From Hemibagrus wyckioides (Eukaryota; Chordata; Actinopteri; Siluriformes; Bagridae), in the NCBI RefSeq assembly GCF_019097595.1, contig NC_080719.1, positions 17,703,001 to 17,767,000 of the forward strand: a stretch of DNA of 64,000 nucleotides. Reading direction: 5' to 3'. Shown one piece after another: positions 24,653 to 36,265 of this stretch; position 1 is the first letter of the stretch; each line of letters opens with the position of its first letter. The translations under genes and the position numbers were made by a program. The notes under the pieces are model-generated. The model made no database searches and was not told the origin of the DNA. It saw only the letters and a program-made list of their open reading frames with translations.

Positions 24653-25420
24653 AAATAAGAGTGTACCCATCATGTTTCCATATTGCGTGTCTTTGGTAGA
24701 GCAAATGTGGATCTTTGTCCACTATGAGACCCAGATTTTGACTGATTCTTTACATCCAAATGTCTGTCCAGTCCAGTTCATTTGAGTATGATTCTTCAAG
24801 CTGCTTCCATTACATTATTGCAGTAAAGCTGGTTTAAATATGGTGGCCTAAGACAAGGTTTTAACCCCATATTCACCTAATTCTAAATTTCTGGATTTGA
24901 GCACCAAAAAGTGATCTATTTAAACATGTAAGGTCAGTTGTTTTCTTAACAATCATTTAGTAAGAAGCCACACCCATGTTGACCTACATGCCCTGGTGGG
25001 ATGATATTTGATTCTGTGCCACTAACGTTTTTAGACAAAAGTAGTTGTTACTAAGTGGATTCAAACGTTACTTCTACATTAAGTTGGGTCAGTCGAACAG
25101 AAGTTGATGTCTGGATTGGTTGCAAATAACTTCACATAATTTGTAAATGTTTTATTCTCAATTTAGTTGTTATTCCCTTGTCATATCCTTAGTAGCATTC
25201 ATTTTCAGGTCACAAACATCCATTTTATTTTCAGTTACATTTTGTCATGGATTTATGCAATGCAAGTTTTATCATTATTTGGAAAAAAAAAGAATGGTTC
25301 CAGTTTATCAGCTTGTTGGATGGTTTGTTTTCTTTGTCCCTCAAAATGACTTCTTCAAGTGGGTAACTGTTGCACAAATTCTAGCTATCAACTGTCCTAT
25401 TTGGAACATTACAGCTAGAA

Positions 25421-25598
25421 AATAAAACTGTTAAAATATCTTACTCTGTTTTATGCAAAGGTGAAGTGTGCTACTGCATCATGGCACAGTGCTTGTGTAT
25501 CAGGGCATGTGTGTGTTACCTTTTATTTTCTACAGAGTTGATTGGTGCCTCAAATGTGATCACTTGGTCTATGGAATTATTTATTCTACATTAATAAA
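25421..25598 (+). promoter_or_regulatory. vmac: Candidate poly(A) signals of vmac
   Basis: AATAAA occurs at 25421-25426 and again at 25593-25598, 0.77 and 0.94 kb past the vmac stop. Either would end the transcript before the convergent larp6 3' end. Confidence 0.5.
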
Positions 25599-25800
25599 CT
25601 ATTTTGCTAATCTATATTGGCTCATTTTTGTGCTATTTTGTAGTGTTAAGAAATGTAAGTCTCTAGTCTTCATCTCTGATTTTTGCACCAAAATCAAAGC
25701 TACATGGGTTACAAGAAACTTGTCCTCCGTTCAATCTTCAGAACGCATTTCATCTGATGTTTAAAATAAATTCACACCATCTACCAATTACAAGACAACC

Positions 25801-25810
25801 TTTATTTATT
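25801..25810 (-). promoter_or_regulatory. larp6: Poly(A) signals of larp6
   Basis: Two overlapping AATAAA hexamers on the minus strand lie about 140 bases past the larp6 stop codon. Confidence 0.6.
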
Positions 25811-25945
25811 CTTTAATTTAATACAAAATTACCCTAAAGGGATTTTTTTGACCATGGACATAAGTACTGAACACTGGCTTAAAAAAAAAGAATATTTTGC
25901 ACTGCATATTCCCCCACAAATTCATTTCAAAGATCCGTCAGTGCA

Positions 25946-27776
25946 TCACTGTGGCAGCAGCACCTTCCCTCTTCCAATGCAGTTGTGGAAACCTTTAGTG
26001 CCATCAGGGCCCAATGGCTGGCGCACCACTAGCAAACTGATAGCCCCCTTAATCTGATCTGGGGACAAGAGGCAGCTTTTCTCAGGATAAAAAGCCTGTG
26101 CAGCATTTTTGCGCCGTTGGACCCACGGACTCCCTCCGTACCCTGTGCAATCCTGTGAGAAATCCCCTGAGCACTTGCTTCTACTGTATGAGGAGTGACA
26201 GGCGGAAGTTGGAGTACTGCTTAACGGAGAAGTGGTTAAAGGTGAGGCAGCATGACCTCCAGGAAAAAGCTTGTGTGGCAAAAGGGGACTGCCTACCGGG
26301 CTGCTCAGAGGGTTTCTATAAGGGTCAGAATGGGAAGAGGAAATTCGTGGGATGGCCAGGGGGCTACCATACTGAGCCTGAGGACGAGAGACTCTACGGT
26401 TAGGGCGTGGTGAGGCTGGAGCGAAGTCCGACTCTGAAGAACTGTACAAAACTGAATCTTCAAGGCTGTAGAAGTGCTTCTTGGACTTCCGGTTTCTCCT
26501 TGTTGTGAAGTCAGTATCAATGTTCTCCTCTGACTCCTCCTCTGCTCGGCCCTGGCTGCTCCCTTGCTTTCGTGTTCCCCGGCTCCCGAGGAGTACCACA
26601 TGGACACCTTTCCCATCCTGTGCCTGTTCCTGGGCTTTCAGAATTTCATATGCCTTACGCACACCATCCAAGTACTCATATTCAATCACAGCACAAAGTT
26701 TTCGCCCAAGCTCGATATGTTTTTTGGCATAGCGTTTAAGCTCAGCAGGAATCTCTTTTCCTGGGCGGAGAATACGAAGAGAAGTGATTGCACCATATGA
26801 ACCAAACACGTGCATAGCCATCTCCATGATCCCTTGCTGCTCAGTTCTAGATGACCCACTGTCCTCAAACTTTGTTGTACTGTCATTAGCCAGGAAGTTC
26901 CAGACCAGCAACAATTTAGTGGTAGGGAGGCAGAGCAGACGGTCAGGGATCGGTGTTCTCCGTCGTACCTTATTTCCCATCTCATTCACCTCCAAGTGCT
27001 GAGAAGTTTGGGCAGCAGCCAGGGTAGTGCGCCAATCACGTGTCAGATCTCGTATCTGCCAAAGTAGGAAGGTGAATCAAGCTGGCTGAGAAGGTTGCCA
27101 ATAATTCTTTTCATTTCAGAGACAGGGAAAATCCAGTCAGCATGATTTACTACATCTACACTCTTAGAAAAAGGGTACCTCATAAGTTCTTAGCTTCCTT
27201 TAAAGAGGTTTACCTTGGAAGCCTTACTAATAGGCAAACACTCTGCAATAAAGTTCTACCTAAAAGCTTTGAGGTGTTCTATCTATTATTGTTTTCCTGC
27301 AGGCCTTAAATATTCAGACTCACCTTTTTGAATGAGGTCAACAACTTCAGGCTGACGTAGCCCATCTTGTTCCTCTGGACATGTTTTAACAGGAAGGCAT
27401 CGGCCTCAAGATTCTCATCAGAGAGGTAGTACTCAAGCTGGGCAGCTATTTTGCATGTCAGTTTAGTTGGTGGTGGAGTCCAATCCTCACCCTCACACCC
27501 TTCATCTTCAAACACATCAGTCAGTTCTGCTGAGCTCCTGCAATCCAATCATTGGATGATTGAATACACACCAATTGGTTGGTAACTAGGTTTATTATTT
27601 AACAAAACTTAACAATCAGCAATGCTAATGAGCATCAGAGTATTGCATGGCATGAATAAAGTTAAGCCTTACCCGTCCAAACTATCACAGATCCCATCGT
27701 CAGTGTAGCAGGATAACCCTTTCAAGAGCACACTCTCTTTACAATGAAAGCTGTCGGTAAAGATGGGGGAAGACAT
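25946..27776 (-). CDS. larp6: La-related protein 6
   Basis: RNA-binding protein; the mammalian member binds a 5' stem-loop of type I collagen mRNAs and controls their translation. Minus-strand exons 27673-27776, 27324-27537 and 25946-27055 join (phase 2, then phase 0, both GT-AG) into 475 residues, close to the human length of about 490. The La motif spans about 58-140 and keeps the RNA-contact set seen in La: Gln68, Tyr71, Tyr72, Asp81 and Phe83. An RRM-like domain (about 152-263) begins KLLLVWNF and holds VFGSYGAITSLRIL and CAVIEYEY. A Ser/Pro-rich low-complexity region follows, then a C-terminal SUZ-C motif (about 446-475) with VVRQPLGPDGTKGF. The start codon follows from MSSPIFTDSF in exon 1. 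Fish carry two paralogues (a and b) and I cannot decide which this is. It is convergent with vmac. Confidence 0.96.
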
Positions 27777-28020
27777 ACTAAAGACACAGGGCGTTGTAAT
27801 TCATAATACACGTTTCCACACACACAAAGAAGTGACAGTTTTGTTACAACAGGCTGAGCTATATCTGATGCTGAACTAAGCACAGTTGAGTTTTCTAGCT
27901 TGCCTCCTCTGGCTGCTTCTCCTGTCTCTCACAGTCAACTTGAAGACAGGTGAAGCGATTTACACCTTTTTAAACGTGTCTACGTCAGAATTGATATAAA
28001 CCGACCATTGGGCGATCCAC
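27777..28020 (-). promoter_or_regulatory. larp6: 5' flank of larp6
   Basis: Upstream sequence of larp6 with no obvious TATA box. A possible acceptor (TGTGTCTTTAG) ends one base before the start codon, so a non-coding first exon farther upstream is possible but unproven. Confidence 0.3.
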
Positions 28021-28029
28021 ACAGCGACG

Positions 28030-28425
28030 TTAAATAGTGCTGTGAGTCGGATCATTTGGCTGAACTCAGCTGCAAGAGCCGACTCTTTCGGCTTCGAAGG
28101 GGCTCCTTAACCGGGCAAATTTTGCGATATTTTGACCCGTAACTAAACATCTTTGCCAAGATAAGGCTGGATATATTCAGTGATCAAGTATCATCACTTT
28201 GCATTGTATGCACTGTACTTTCAATACCTCTTTGTTTAAATAAGCAATGCCCTGCAAATGTAAGCAAGCAACCCTGCATTAGTATTATGTGTCTGTGCTT
28301 CATTAAAAAGGTTTTCTTCCATCTATTCTGATAAGATATCGCTTCCCTAACACCCTGTAACGTTGCTTCGAACATCCTAAAAGAACCGACTCAAGGAGCC
28401 GACTCGTTAGTGAGCGCACAAAAGT
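28030..28425 (+). mobile_element. Short transposon-like repeat, copy 2 (upstream of larp6)
   Basis: The edges at 28074-28105 (AAGAGCCGACTCTTTCGGC, then TTCGAAGG) and 28376-28411 (CCTAAAAGAACC...AGCCGACTCGTTAG) match copy 1 at 22.4-22.8 kb in the same orientation. The interior is about 70 bases shorter and unrelated by eye. No coding capacity. Confidence 0.55.
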
Positions 28426-28854
28426 GAAATGATAATAAAACACGCCGTTTTCGGGTTAATTTGTCATCACATACAGCAACCTAATAGACGAAAGTAGGCT
28501 ACATGTAAATGCAATGTGTTATCCTTTGCATGTTTCCTAAGACATCAGTCAGACCTAATATAGGTATAAGTGTTTTTGTCAGTGGTTATCGGAGGTGTCG
28601 TGTTTAAGCCATGGCTGCCTTTTAGTTGTGTGTAGTGGTGCGTATTCCACCTGCAGGGGTTCGACAGAGGACAATGGTGGCAGCACGACCGCCGTCTTAG
28701 CATGAGGGGAAAAACGTCGGGCCTGTTTTCCCATCCGGCTTCCATGCAAAGTGCTTCCTGTATATTACGTTTTTAATGGGGTGTCAAATAAGCGTTGCTC
28801 GATAATGTAATTCCGCCGATGAAAGAGGCAGTCTGCAGCTCTTTGTAGACCAGT

Positions 28855-28880
<26 letters not shown>
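28855..28880. repeat. (CA)n microsatellite
   Basis: About thirteen CA units. Confidence 0.9.
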
Positions 28881-28885
<5 letters not shown>

Positions 28886-29195
28886 CATATGTTAAATGTC
28901 ATTATAATCAATTAAATATCTATATAATCAAATTAATGTTTATTTATTTATACATCCCGTGCTTATTATGCACACATCAAAACCCATCACACAGATATTT
29001 CTGATGCAAGTCTTTTCAATATTTCTTCCCCTCCAGATGGCACTAGATGACTAAAATGTCAAACGCTGTAAGAAAAGTCTCTGTAATTGTAACTCATATT
29101 TTATTGTAAATTTATCAACGTCACATTACTACATATATAATGTATTTTTTTTTTAATAGGGCTATTATATTACATTGTATTCTACGTTTTAGAGA

Positions 29196-29247
29196 ATCCT
29201 TCCATACACAAACCACTAAAATACAAGTGGCTAGTGTATGGAAGGAT
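29196..29247. other. Near-perfect 52-nt hairpin
   Basis: The arm ATCCTTCCATACAC (29196-29209) pairs perfectly with GTGTATGGAAGGAT (29234-29247). Inside it, CCACT (29213-29217) pairs with AGTGG (29226-29230), separated from the outer stem by a symmetric 3/3 internal loop and closed by an 8-base loop. In total 19 pairs form. It could be a palindromic relic of a small transposon, a structured RNA, or a cruciform site; the stem is short for a standard pre-miRNA. Confidence 0.7.
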
Positions 29248-30201
29248 GCAGTTACATATTTTAACCGCCAGGTGGCAAACGCTGACCATGGACTGCACTA
29301 GTTGTGCAACGGTATTATATAATTAGAACAGAGCTAAATGACACCCATGTATTCATCCACTAAGGGGCGTCAGGAGCCTAGTAATTTGATTTATCTAACG
29401 CAGTAAGGCTTTATTTCGGTGGCTAAGGCCGTGGCTGAAGGCTATGGCTAAAACATAGCATGTGCATGAATCATTTGCTGATTCAGATTATCAGTAGAGC
29501 AAACAGTCAAAGATTGGTACAAGTCTGTTTTTGCACATGCAATGATCTTGTTTTAAAATATAAATAAATGCCCCATATTAATTGACCTTATATAAATAGG
29601 GTTTTGGGATGTCAGTCCTGCAACAGCAAAAACAGAAGCATGCTGTAACATCAGCATGCTGTGACTGCAGCAGTCCCCTATAATTAGACGGGCTGGAACG
29701 GGAACAGCTAGTGAGGAGCGAAAGTTCCAGGTAACGTGGATAAACTCGATCACCTTCTAGAAAGCCGGTGCAGACTGGCAGTGTGTTACGCAAAGTACAA
29801 ACTTGCCGACCTAAAAGCAATATGAATATCAGCCAAAAAAAAAGAGAAGATATTAACTGCTGGAAAGGGCCTGTATATATAATCAGGTATCATCCTTAAG
29901 AGGCATATCCAATTCTGTACAATTTGCTAATGCAGTGTCAAAGTGCAAGCAGACTCAAATGCATCAATTAAATACTTTATATACACGTATAGGTTATTCA
30001 CCTGTAAAACACACTGAATTTCTATAACCGAATAAGCCTACAAGTTAATTTCTAACTGAACATTTGGCATGATGCAAGCTGTTCATCTTTCATAGCAATG
30101 CGAAAGAATAAGGGAAGCTCAGGAAATTCCAACGCGCTCTATCGTGACATAAACAACTACATAACAGCAATAGGTACGGGGGGGGGCGGACATTCTGTCT
30201 C

Positions 30202-30340
30202 CCCACGTGGGCTCAAAGCGTGACGAACCGTAAGCCACCAATGAAGAGGAGGTTATAGAAGATTCCTGCTTATTTCTAGACCAATCGAAGGGTTGAGCGT
30301 TGGATGAGGCAACGCCCATGACGAGAGTGAATATAACCCT
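30202..30340 (+). promoter_or_regulatory. gadd45b: Candidate gadd45b core promoter
   Basis: From left to right: a CCCACGTGGG E-box palindrome at 30202-30211, CCAAT at 30238-30242, a second CCAAT at 30281-30285, and a TATA-like ATATAACC at 30331-30338. With usual spacing, transcription would start near 30362, giving a 5' UTR of about 170 bases that contains no ATG before the true start. The region is CpG-rich. All of this is inferred from motifs and spacing. Confidence 0.5.
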
Positions 30341-30529
30341 TCGGTTTCGGCTAGAGCCGGCAGACGATATTCTACAAGCGACAAGAGCGTTACAAGAATC
30401 AGGACTAAACCACTCGGATTTGGATTTACTCTCGCGCTGTTTCGGCGACGCTTTCCTAGCGGAATCTATCATTTGCAGTTTCAATCGAGGCGTTTGGATT
30501 TGCCTACTATTGATTATTTTGACAACATC

Positions 30530-31376
30530 ATGACTCTGGAAGAAGTCGTTGGATGCAATATTACTGATAAAAAGTAAGTACTTTGCAAATCCTAAATGAG
30601 ACTGCATGCGTAGACAGTAACACAAGCTATTCCAGGCAAAATGCATGAAGCATACAACTGCAACAGTTTGCACTAGTTGCTTACAAATGTTCATTTTTCT
30701 TTTTTTTAGGATGGATGCTGTGAGTCAAGCCTTAGAGGAGCTGCTGGTAGCAGCACAGAGACAAGACTGCCTTACTGTCGGCGTTTACGAGTCTGCAAAG
30801 CTCATGAATGTGTAAGTATCTTGCTTATTGAAGAATCGGTACCAGTTTGCCAACATGTTATATCTTTCGAAAGTGTAATCGACAACGAACTTATCTGATT
30901 TCCCTATTATTTCTTCCCGACCACAGAGATCCAGACAGCGTGGTTCTGTGCGTGCTGGCCACGGATGAAGAGGACGAGGACGATATTGCTCTTCAGATTC
31001 ATTTCACTCTGCTGCAAGCTTTCTGCTGCGAGAACGACATCAACATCCTGCGCGTGTCCGGGCTGAGACGCCTGGCGCAGGTGATCGGAGAGCCAAGCTC
31101 CAATGAGAGCAACAATAACGGCGAACCAAGAGATTTCCACTGCATCCTTGTCACTGTAAGTATTAAGCTCGAGTGCAAATCACGTGCATTATTGCATTAT
31201 CTCTCATGTGCAGCTTTAACCGCGGTCATATGCTTAACGCTTCTTCTTCTTCTTTCCTGCAGAATCCTCAGTGCCAACCACTCAAATGCCAAGCGCTGAA
31301 GGAGGTGGGCAACTACTGCGATGAGAGCCGATGCAGGAACCAGTGGGTGCCTTGCCTGTCACTGCGCGAGCGCTGA
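30530..31376 (+). CDS. gadd45b: Growth arrest and DNA-damage-inducible protein 45 beta
   Basis: Stress-induced regulator that binds partners such as MAP kinase kinases, PCNA and p21, and is linked to DNA demethylation, acting in nucleus and cytoplasm. Exons 30530-30573, 30710-30811, 30927-31155 and 31263-31376 join with GT-AG introns into 162 residues (human: 160). It has the family's four-exon layout and the L7Ae/L30e/Gadd45 fold. The segment from LLVAAQRQD (27-34) through [20 protein letters not shown] (36-55) is nearly unchanged from human GADD45B. The acidic loop is 62-68 (DEEDEDD), IALQIHFTL is 69-77, and the end is [19 protein letters not shown] at the start and the C-terminal NQWVP favour the beta type. 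Fish have two beta copies (ba, bb), which I cannot separate here. Divergent from larp6. Confidence 0.97.
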
Positions 31377-32110
31377 AGCACGGCTAGATCTGCGATCGCG
31401 CGGAAAATCATACCAAACCGTTTGGTTCTGTGAGGAGCGGAAAGAAAAAGAAAGAAAGAAAGAAAGAGGCGAAGGGGGGCTTTTTCTTTTTACCGCTCTG
31501 TGTCAGCCACCGTTCAGCAGAGACGCTGGAGGAAACAGAAAGGAAAGTTCCTCGGGGCTGACGTTGGGCTTCGCGGCCCAGTTTCGTCCTCCGCTATGAG
31601 GGAGCGTTGTTTTGCGGTGGTGAAGAAGAAAGAGGAGGAGGAGGTGGAGAGAAGAGAACCGTAGGACCACGCTGTGTGTGTGTGTGTGTGTGTAGGGGGG
31701 ACTAAATGCGCGCTGCGTAGGAACGCGCGCACTCGGCTTTACATGAGCCATGGACAGAAATCGAGAGAGAAAGAGACTGTCCGGCCTTGTAGAAACCTAG
31801 ATGTAGGACACCTGCTGCTGGACTTCATTGCTTAAAATTGCAATTTCTCATTTGTTGGACTAACATCTTTGAAACATGTTATGTACAATGTATGCTACTA
31901 TATAGACATGTGGACTTTCAGCTGCTTTTTTTTTAATGACTGCAAAGAGGCCAGTGTTAGAAGACATGTCAGTGTCTGAGTCACTGTGGACATACATACT
32001 ATGAAATGCTGTTTTGTAACTTATTTCCCATAACTTAAAAAGAGTAATATATGTGCTTGAACATCATGTGAACGTCAATGCTGTTTCAATAAATTATTGT
32101 TTGAAAATGA
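31377..32110 (+). other. gadd45b: 3' UTR of gadd45b
   Basis: It starts after the stop codon, contains an AAAG run (about 31446-31468) and a TG run (31673-31693), and ends after AATAAA at 32088-32093. Short-lived stress mRNAs often have AU-rich 3' UTRs; the last 300 bases here are AT-rich, but no clear AUUUA cluster is present. Confidence 0.6.
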
Positions 32111-32734
32111 AGCATTTGTCAAATGTTTTGAATTCAGGGGTGAATTGGGCTGAGGTGTGGGTGAGGGGGTGCTATGGGGGATTTACAGTTCTGATGCATC
32201 ACGCAACCAAACCAGGAACTTCACACAGTCAAATACTCAAATGTGGAAAGTAACAGGTTATGCAAACAGAACAAATGGGCATCATTTACTTTGTTTGCTG
32301 AGGGAGAGTGTTCACATCCTCATCTACTGGTATCTGCATCATATCCGACACAGTTGCATCACTACACTTCAGGGAACAAGCATTTATGAGGTCATTCAAG
32401 GCTGTTTACTTTGGCAAACTCTCCAGGCTGGAAGGCGATAGAGTATATCTCTTCTCACAAACTTAAATGATTAGTGAACAAAAATTCTCAAGAAGGTTAG
32501 AAGCGACTGTTTTGGTAGGCCATTTTGAGAGTTTGAGGAACTTGCTTTTGCTCATTGCTGGAAGTCAATACAGTGTTGGCTAATTACCATATAAGAAGTA
32601 TAGGCCACATCAGTATCTGTTGCAGTCCATGTGTAGGAGTGCAGCTTAGCAGGTCATGTGTCACAAAAACAAAATTCCATTTACCAAGGTGTAGTTTTTA
32701 TTTGAAAAGGAAATAATAGACCTGTATTTGTGAG

Positions 32735-32815
32735 GTTGGTACTGTGGCACACAAGGTAGTGTTCATGCCTCACAGGTTCAAGGTTCAAGGTTGTGCAGTT
32801 GTAAGACCTGAATGT

Positions 32816-32847
<32 letters not shown>

Positions 32848-32985
32848 GGTGTGGGGGTGGGTTAATGTAGATAGAGATGAACCCAAGGGCAAGAAAAAGT
32901 CATAGGCCTCAAATGCACAACAATTACACATGGAGGTGCACAGAAAATGTGCAGGATGAAATCCCAGGTGCAATAACTTATTTCA
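32735..32985 (+). repeat. Diverged tRNA-derived SINE-like copy with (TC)n
   Basis: The head at 32741-32795 has TGGCACACAAGGTAGTG (A-box-like), then CCTCACAGGTTCAAGGTTC (B-box-like). A CT run (32815-32842) interrupts the body. Confidence 0.5.
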
Positions 32986-32989
32986 TTTC

Positions 32990-32990
<1 letters not shown>

Positions 32991-33048
<58 letters not shown>

Positions 33049-33067
33049 TTAATTAATTAATTAATTA
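32991..33067. repeat. (TATT)n-(AATT)n array
   Basis: About fifteen TATT units followed by AATT units. Confidence 0.9.
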
Positions 33068-33369
33068 GTGGCACAGATTTCTCTTTCTGCAATAGTATGT
33101 GCAAGCATTTTATCAACTTATCCTAGCATTGCTTAATATTTCATATTACAGAAAGAACGATGAAATACATGTCTCTCTACTCCACTTCAGATAGCCAATA
33201 CAGAGTCGGTGATAAGATAATTCTTGTGTAATGGTGTTTGAATGATATTCGCATCATCCACGTTATTTACATATATGGTGTCAAAAAGTAAATCTCAAAT
33301 TAGGATCATAGACGCTGTATTCAATTATTTTTACACCGTGTGGTCACAGCATGTCTATTTGTAGGCATT

Positions 33370-33955
33370 CCCTGTGCTAAATATGTATTTCTGTCGCCTC
33401 TTACGTAGCCTGTTACCGGTTACGCATCGGTATCTCCGGAACGTCATTGACCATATTTGGGCAATTTTCAGTGCTTCGTGGAGATTCCCCCGGCACGAAC
33501 TGAAAAAAAAAACAAGTAGTGGTCGTGTTTCCAAACACACAAGGAGAAAAACAAAACAATTACAATCCCAAATCTCAAGATTCATCTATATAAGCCTGGG
33601 TGCAGAAGTCCTTGGACTAAATGTTTTGTAAAACGCCCTCTTATTATTTATACCACAAATTAAGCCAACGCTAGAAATGTATGCTCTGACAAGCATCACC
33701 GTTCTCACATAATACTAAGTAATGTAAAAAGCGCGACTGTTATTTGTATTAATAAATAACACTCTCAACAGTGCATAGAGTGTTTCGGTTAAGGTGTGAG
33801 GGCGGAAATAGTTCGGCTTGTCAGTTACGCAGCTACTATGACTGGAATGCGGAAAAGGAAAAAAAATACTTTCCTCCGAAGAGCTGCGTGCCTCGGCGAG
33901 AGACGTTTCGACAACACATGAGACTGGCCTTATTCAGTCGTCGTGATTAAGAGCT
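33370..33955. promoter_or_regulatory. CpG-dense patches, candidate regulatory region
   Basis: Two CpG-rich clusters (about 33385-33505 and 33780-33955) stand out from the CpG-poor spacer. No exon or start codon with a credible frame was found beside them. They may be an enhancer or promoter, or the first exon of a non-coding transcript. Direction unknown. Confidence 0.35.
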
Positions 33956-36229
33956 GAATAATTTGCATTGCAGAACACCAAGAATGCATCCCACTTAATC
34001 TCATGCCTTACTGTTGCTTCTGGACCTTGGATTTCTGATTGCAAACTGGGTAAAAGTTCATGCATGCAAACGAAACATAAGCAATTATGAGTGATTTTAT
34101 CCACCCACACCACGTCCACCTCCACTAGACTCCAAAGCAGCTTGGAAAGGGGATTTTCTTATCGCAAAGTATGTGATAAGTCTAGGCTCATTGCACTAAT
34201 AAGGCAGTGCATGTCTGAACTACATGTTTTACTCATCATTCCTTTGCATTCTGGTGCATGAACAGGACCACTGAAGATCTTTTCACAGCATATTCACTAT
34301 TCACTGCACTCCTACTAAATGGGCTTCTCAAAGGGGTTTCTGGACATTTAAGGGGACCTTCTTGGCACCCTGTAAAAATCCGGCTCAGTCTGACCAGCTA
34401 GCAGCTGCTGCCAAAATGCAGGTCAAAGTGATCAAGCTGGTAGCCTGTCTTTGCCAGCTGGTAATTGCTAACAGGAAGGAACCCAATTCTTAATAATAAT
34501 AAAAAAACAAACAAAAATTCCTGGTAAGGCAGTCAATAAGTAAAGTGAAAATATTTATGAACAAAATAAGTCAAGTGGAAGCTGGGAAATAATTACCAGT
34601 TGGGAAAGATGGTGTAACAGTTTGACCCACTTGAACTGTGTTTTAGCAAACTAAACCGGATTTTTCAGCAGCCTTCTACTGTATGGACCTGCATAGAATC
34701 CTTATGGGTTTAAAAGAAAGAAAAAGAGAGTAGTAGTGTACATAAGCCATCAGTTGTATCGAAACAGCAAATAGAATTATGTGTATTACCCTCATGGACA
34801 CTACCTACTGTATATCATTCTGCTTTTTGGATATTCTCCGGCATGATTCTCAAAACTGTGCTCTATTTACAGGATAGGGTGCCGTTTCAGACATTGCCTT
34901 GGAATATCTAGGTAAGCAGGCACAGAGAGAAGGGTGGAGGGAGGGAGCACTGGCCCTTCCCAGAAAAACCAACCAGCTTATGCTTTCTTTACAAAGAGGC
35001 ACAGACATAGAGACATTCTGCCTGGCTCCAGATGATTTTTTTTCCACCTCTTTCCTGCTCATAAAGCCTTGATCTGTGGGTGATCTGTAATGAGTGTGTG
35101 CCACCCAGCCTGCTTCTATTTCTGTACTCCAGTCTTACTCCCACCCTGAGGTCGGCAGGTACGAGAAGTCTGGCTCATATGCATAGAGCCCGGTTCCCGG
35201 TTCCCACCCACAGTACGGGCTCTTTTACAGCCTAGGCTCTCTTACAAATTTTGAGGTTGTGCTGGAGGCACGAGTGCACAGTTTGGGCTGCTTTTATAGA
35301 ACTGGTGCCATACTTCTGCTCGCTCAACCAAATTGAACAGGCTGTAAAGAATGCTCCTACTTTCAGTGCTCCATGTGATGCCTTTAATCAAGGCATCTTT
35401 GGAGCTTTATCTCACCTCCATAAACCAGTAGCTCATGCCTAATTAAACCTACTAGTTTTCAGCAGATGTTGAAGAATAAGGGCATGACAGAACACACGTT
35501 CAGGAAATAAATGCACAGTGTGTTTTATCCATTTCTTATGAATAATGCATGAGGACTTAACAACACTTACTTGGAAATGGTCATGGATTTTTTTTTTTGA
35601 CAGGCAGACATACAAATATTGTGTGCTCGTTATGGCAACGGTTAAGGATTCTCTTTAAAGAATCCTAAGCAGTAACTGACTCTAGATAAACTTTTGTCTT
35701 TAACCAGAAAACCAATACTAGCTCCCATTTACTTACTTTGATCTTCACACTCTATTTTTTGCCACAATATAATTGACATTGAGATCCTTTTGAAGATTTT
35801 GCCTATTGTGTTCCAGTATGAGGCCTTTGGGAGCTCTTAGGTCGTATTCACCCATGGATGGAGCACTGCGATGTTTAAGGGGGTTATGAAGCCACGTTGT
35901 GTTTATTTTAAGGTGTGACGTTCACTTTGTCACTGAAGTGGATTATATGACCTATAGGGAGTGGGTAAAGTTTGATAATAATAAGTGCTCTTGTACACCA
36001 AACCCATCGTGTTTTAAAGGTAGACAATGGCTTGCAGTGTGTTCCACCAGTCTCTCCAAAGTGGTGGAAAGAGAGTGTACGCAGACTCTGCCCCTGAGGC
36101 GTCACACTGAAGCACAATAGAAGTCTTCATGGGCAGCTACATTCGCAAAAAGAAACTGAACTCGAAGACTGCATACTGGTGCCTCTCACTCTGAGCTGGG
36201 GGCGGGGGGGGGGGGTCAGAGAGAGGGAA

Positions 36230-36265
<36 letters not shown>

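Larger units (their letters stand above)
28426..30180. other. Spacer between larp6 and gadd45b
   Basis: It contains a moderately CpG-rich patch (28585-28830) without a supported exon, a CA run (28855-28880), a strong hairpin (29196-29247) and otherwise AT-rich DNA. Frames on the minus strand here are short and unconvincing. Confidence 0.5.

Noticed and set aside
26098..26616. Several plus- and minus-strand frames inside larp6 exon 3
   Set aside because: Alternative-frame shadows of the larp6 coding exon, whose own frame is fully open and matches the family.
30119..30694. 191-codon minus-strand frame over the gadd45b promoter and exon 1
   Set aside because: It is antisense to a certain exon, shows no family similarity, has no splice context, and is explained by the CpG-rich composition of the region.
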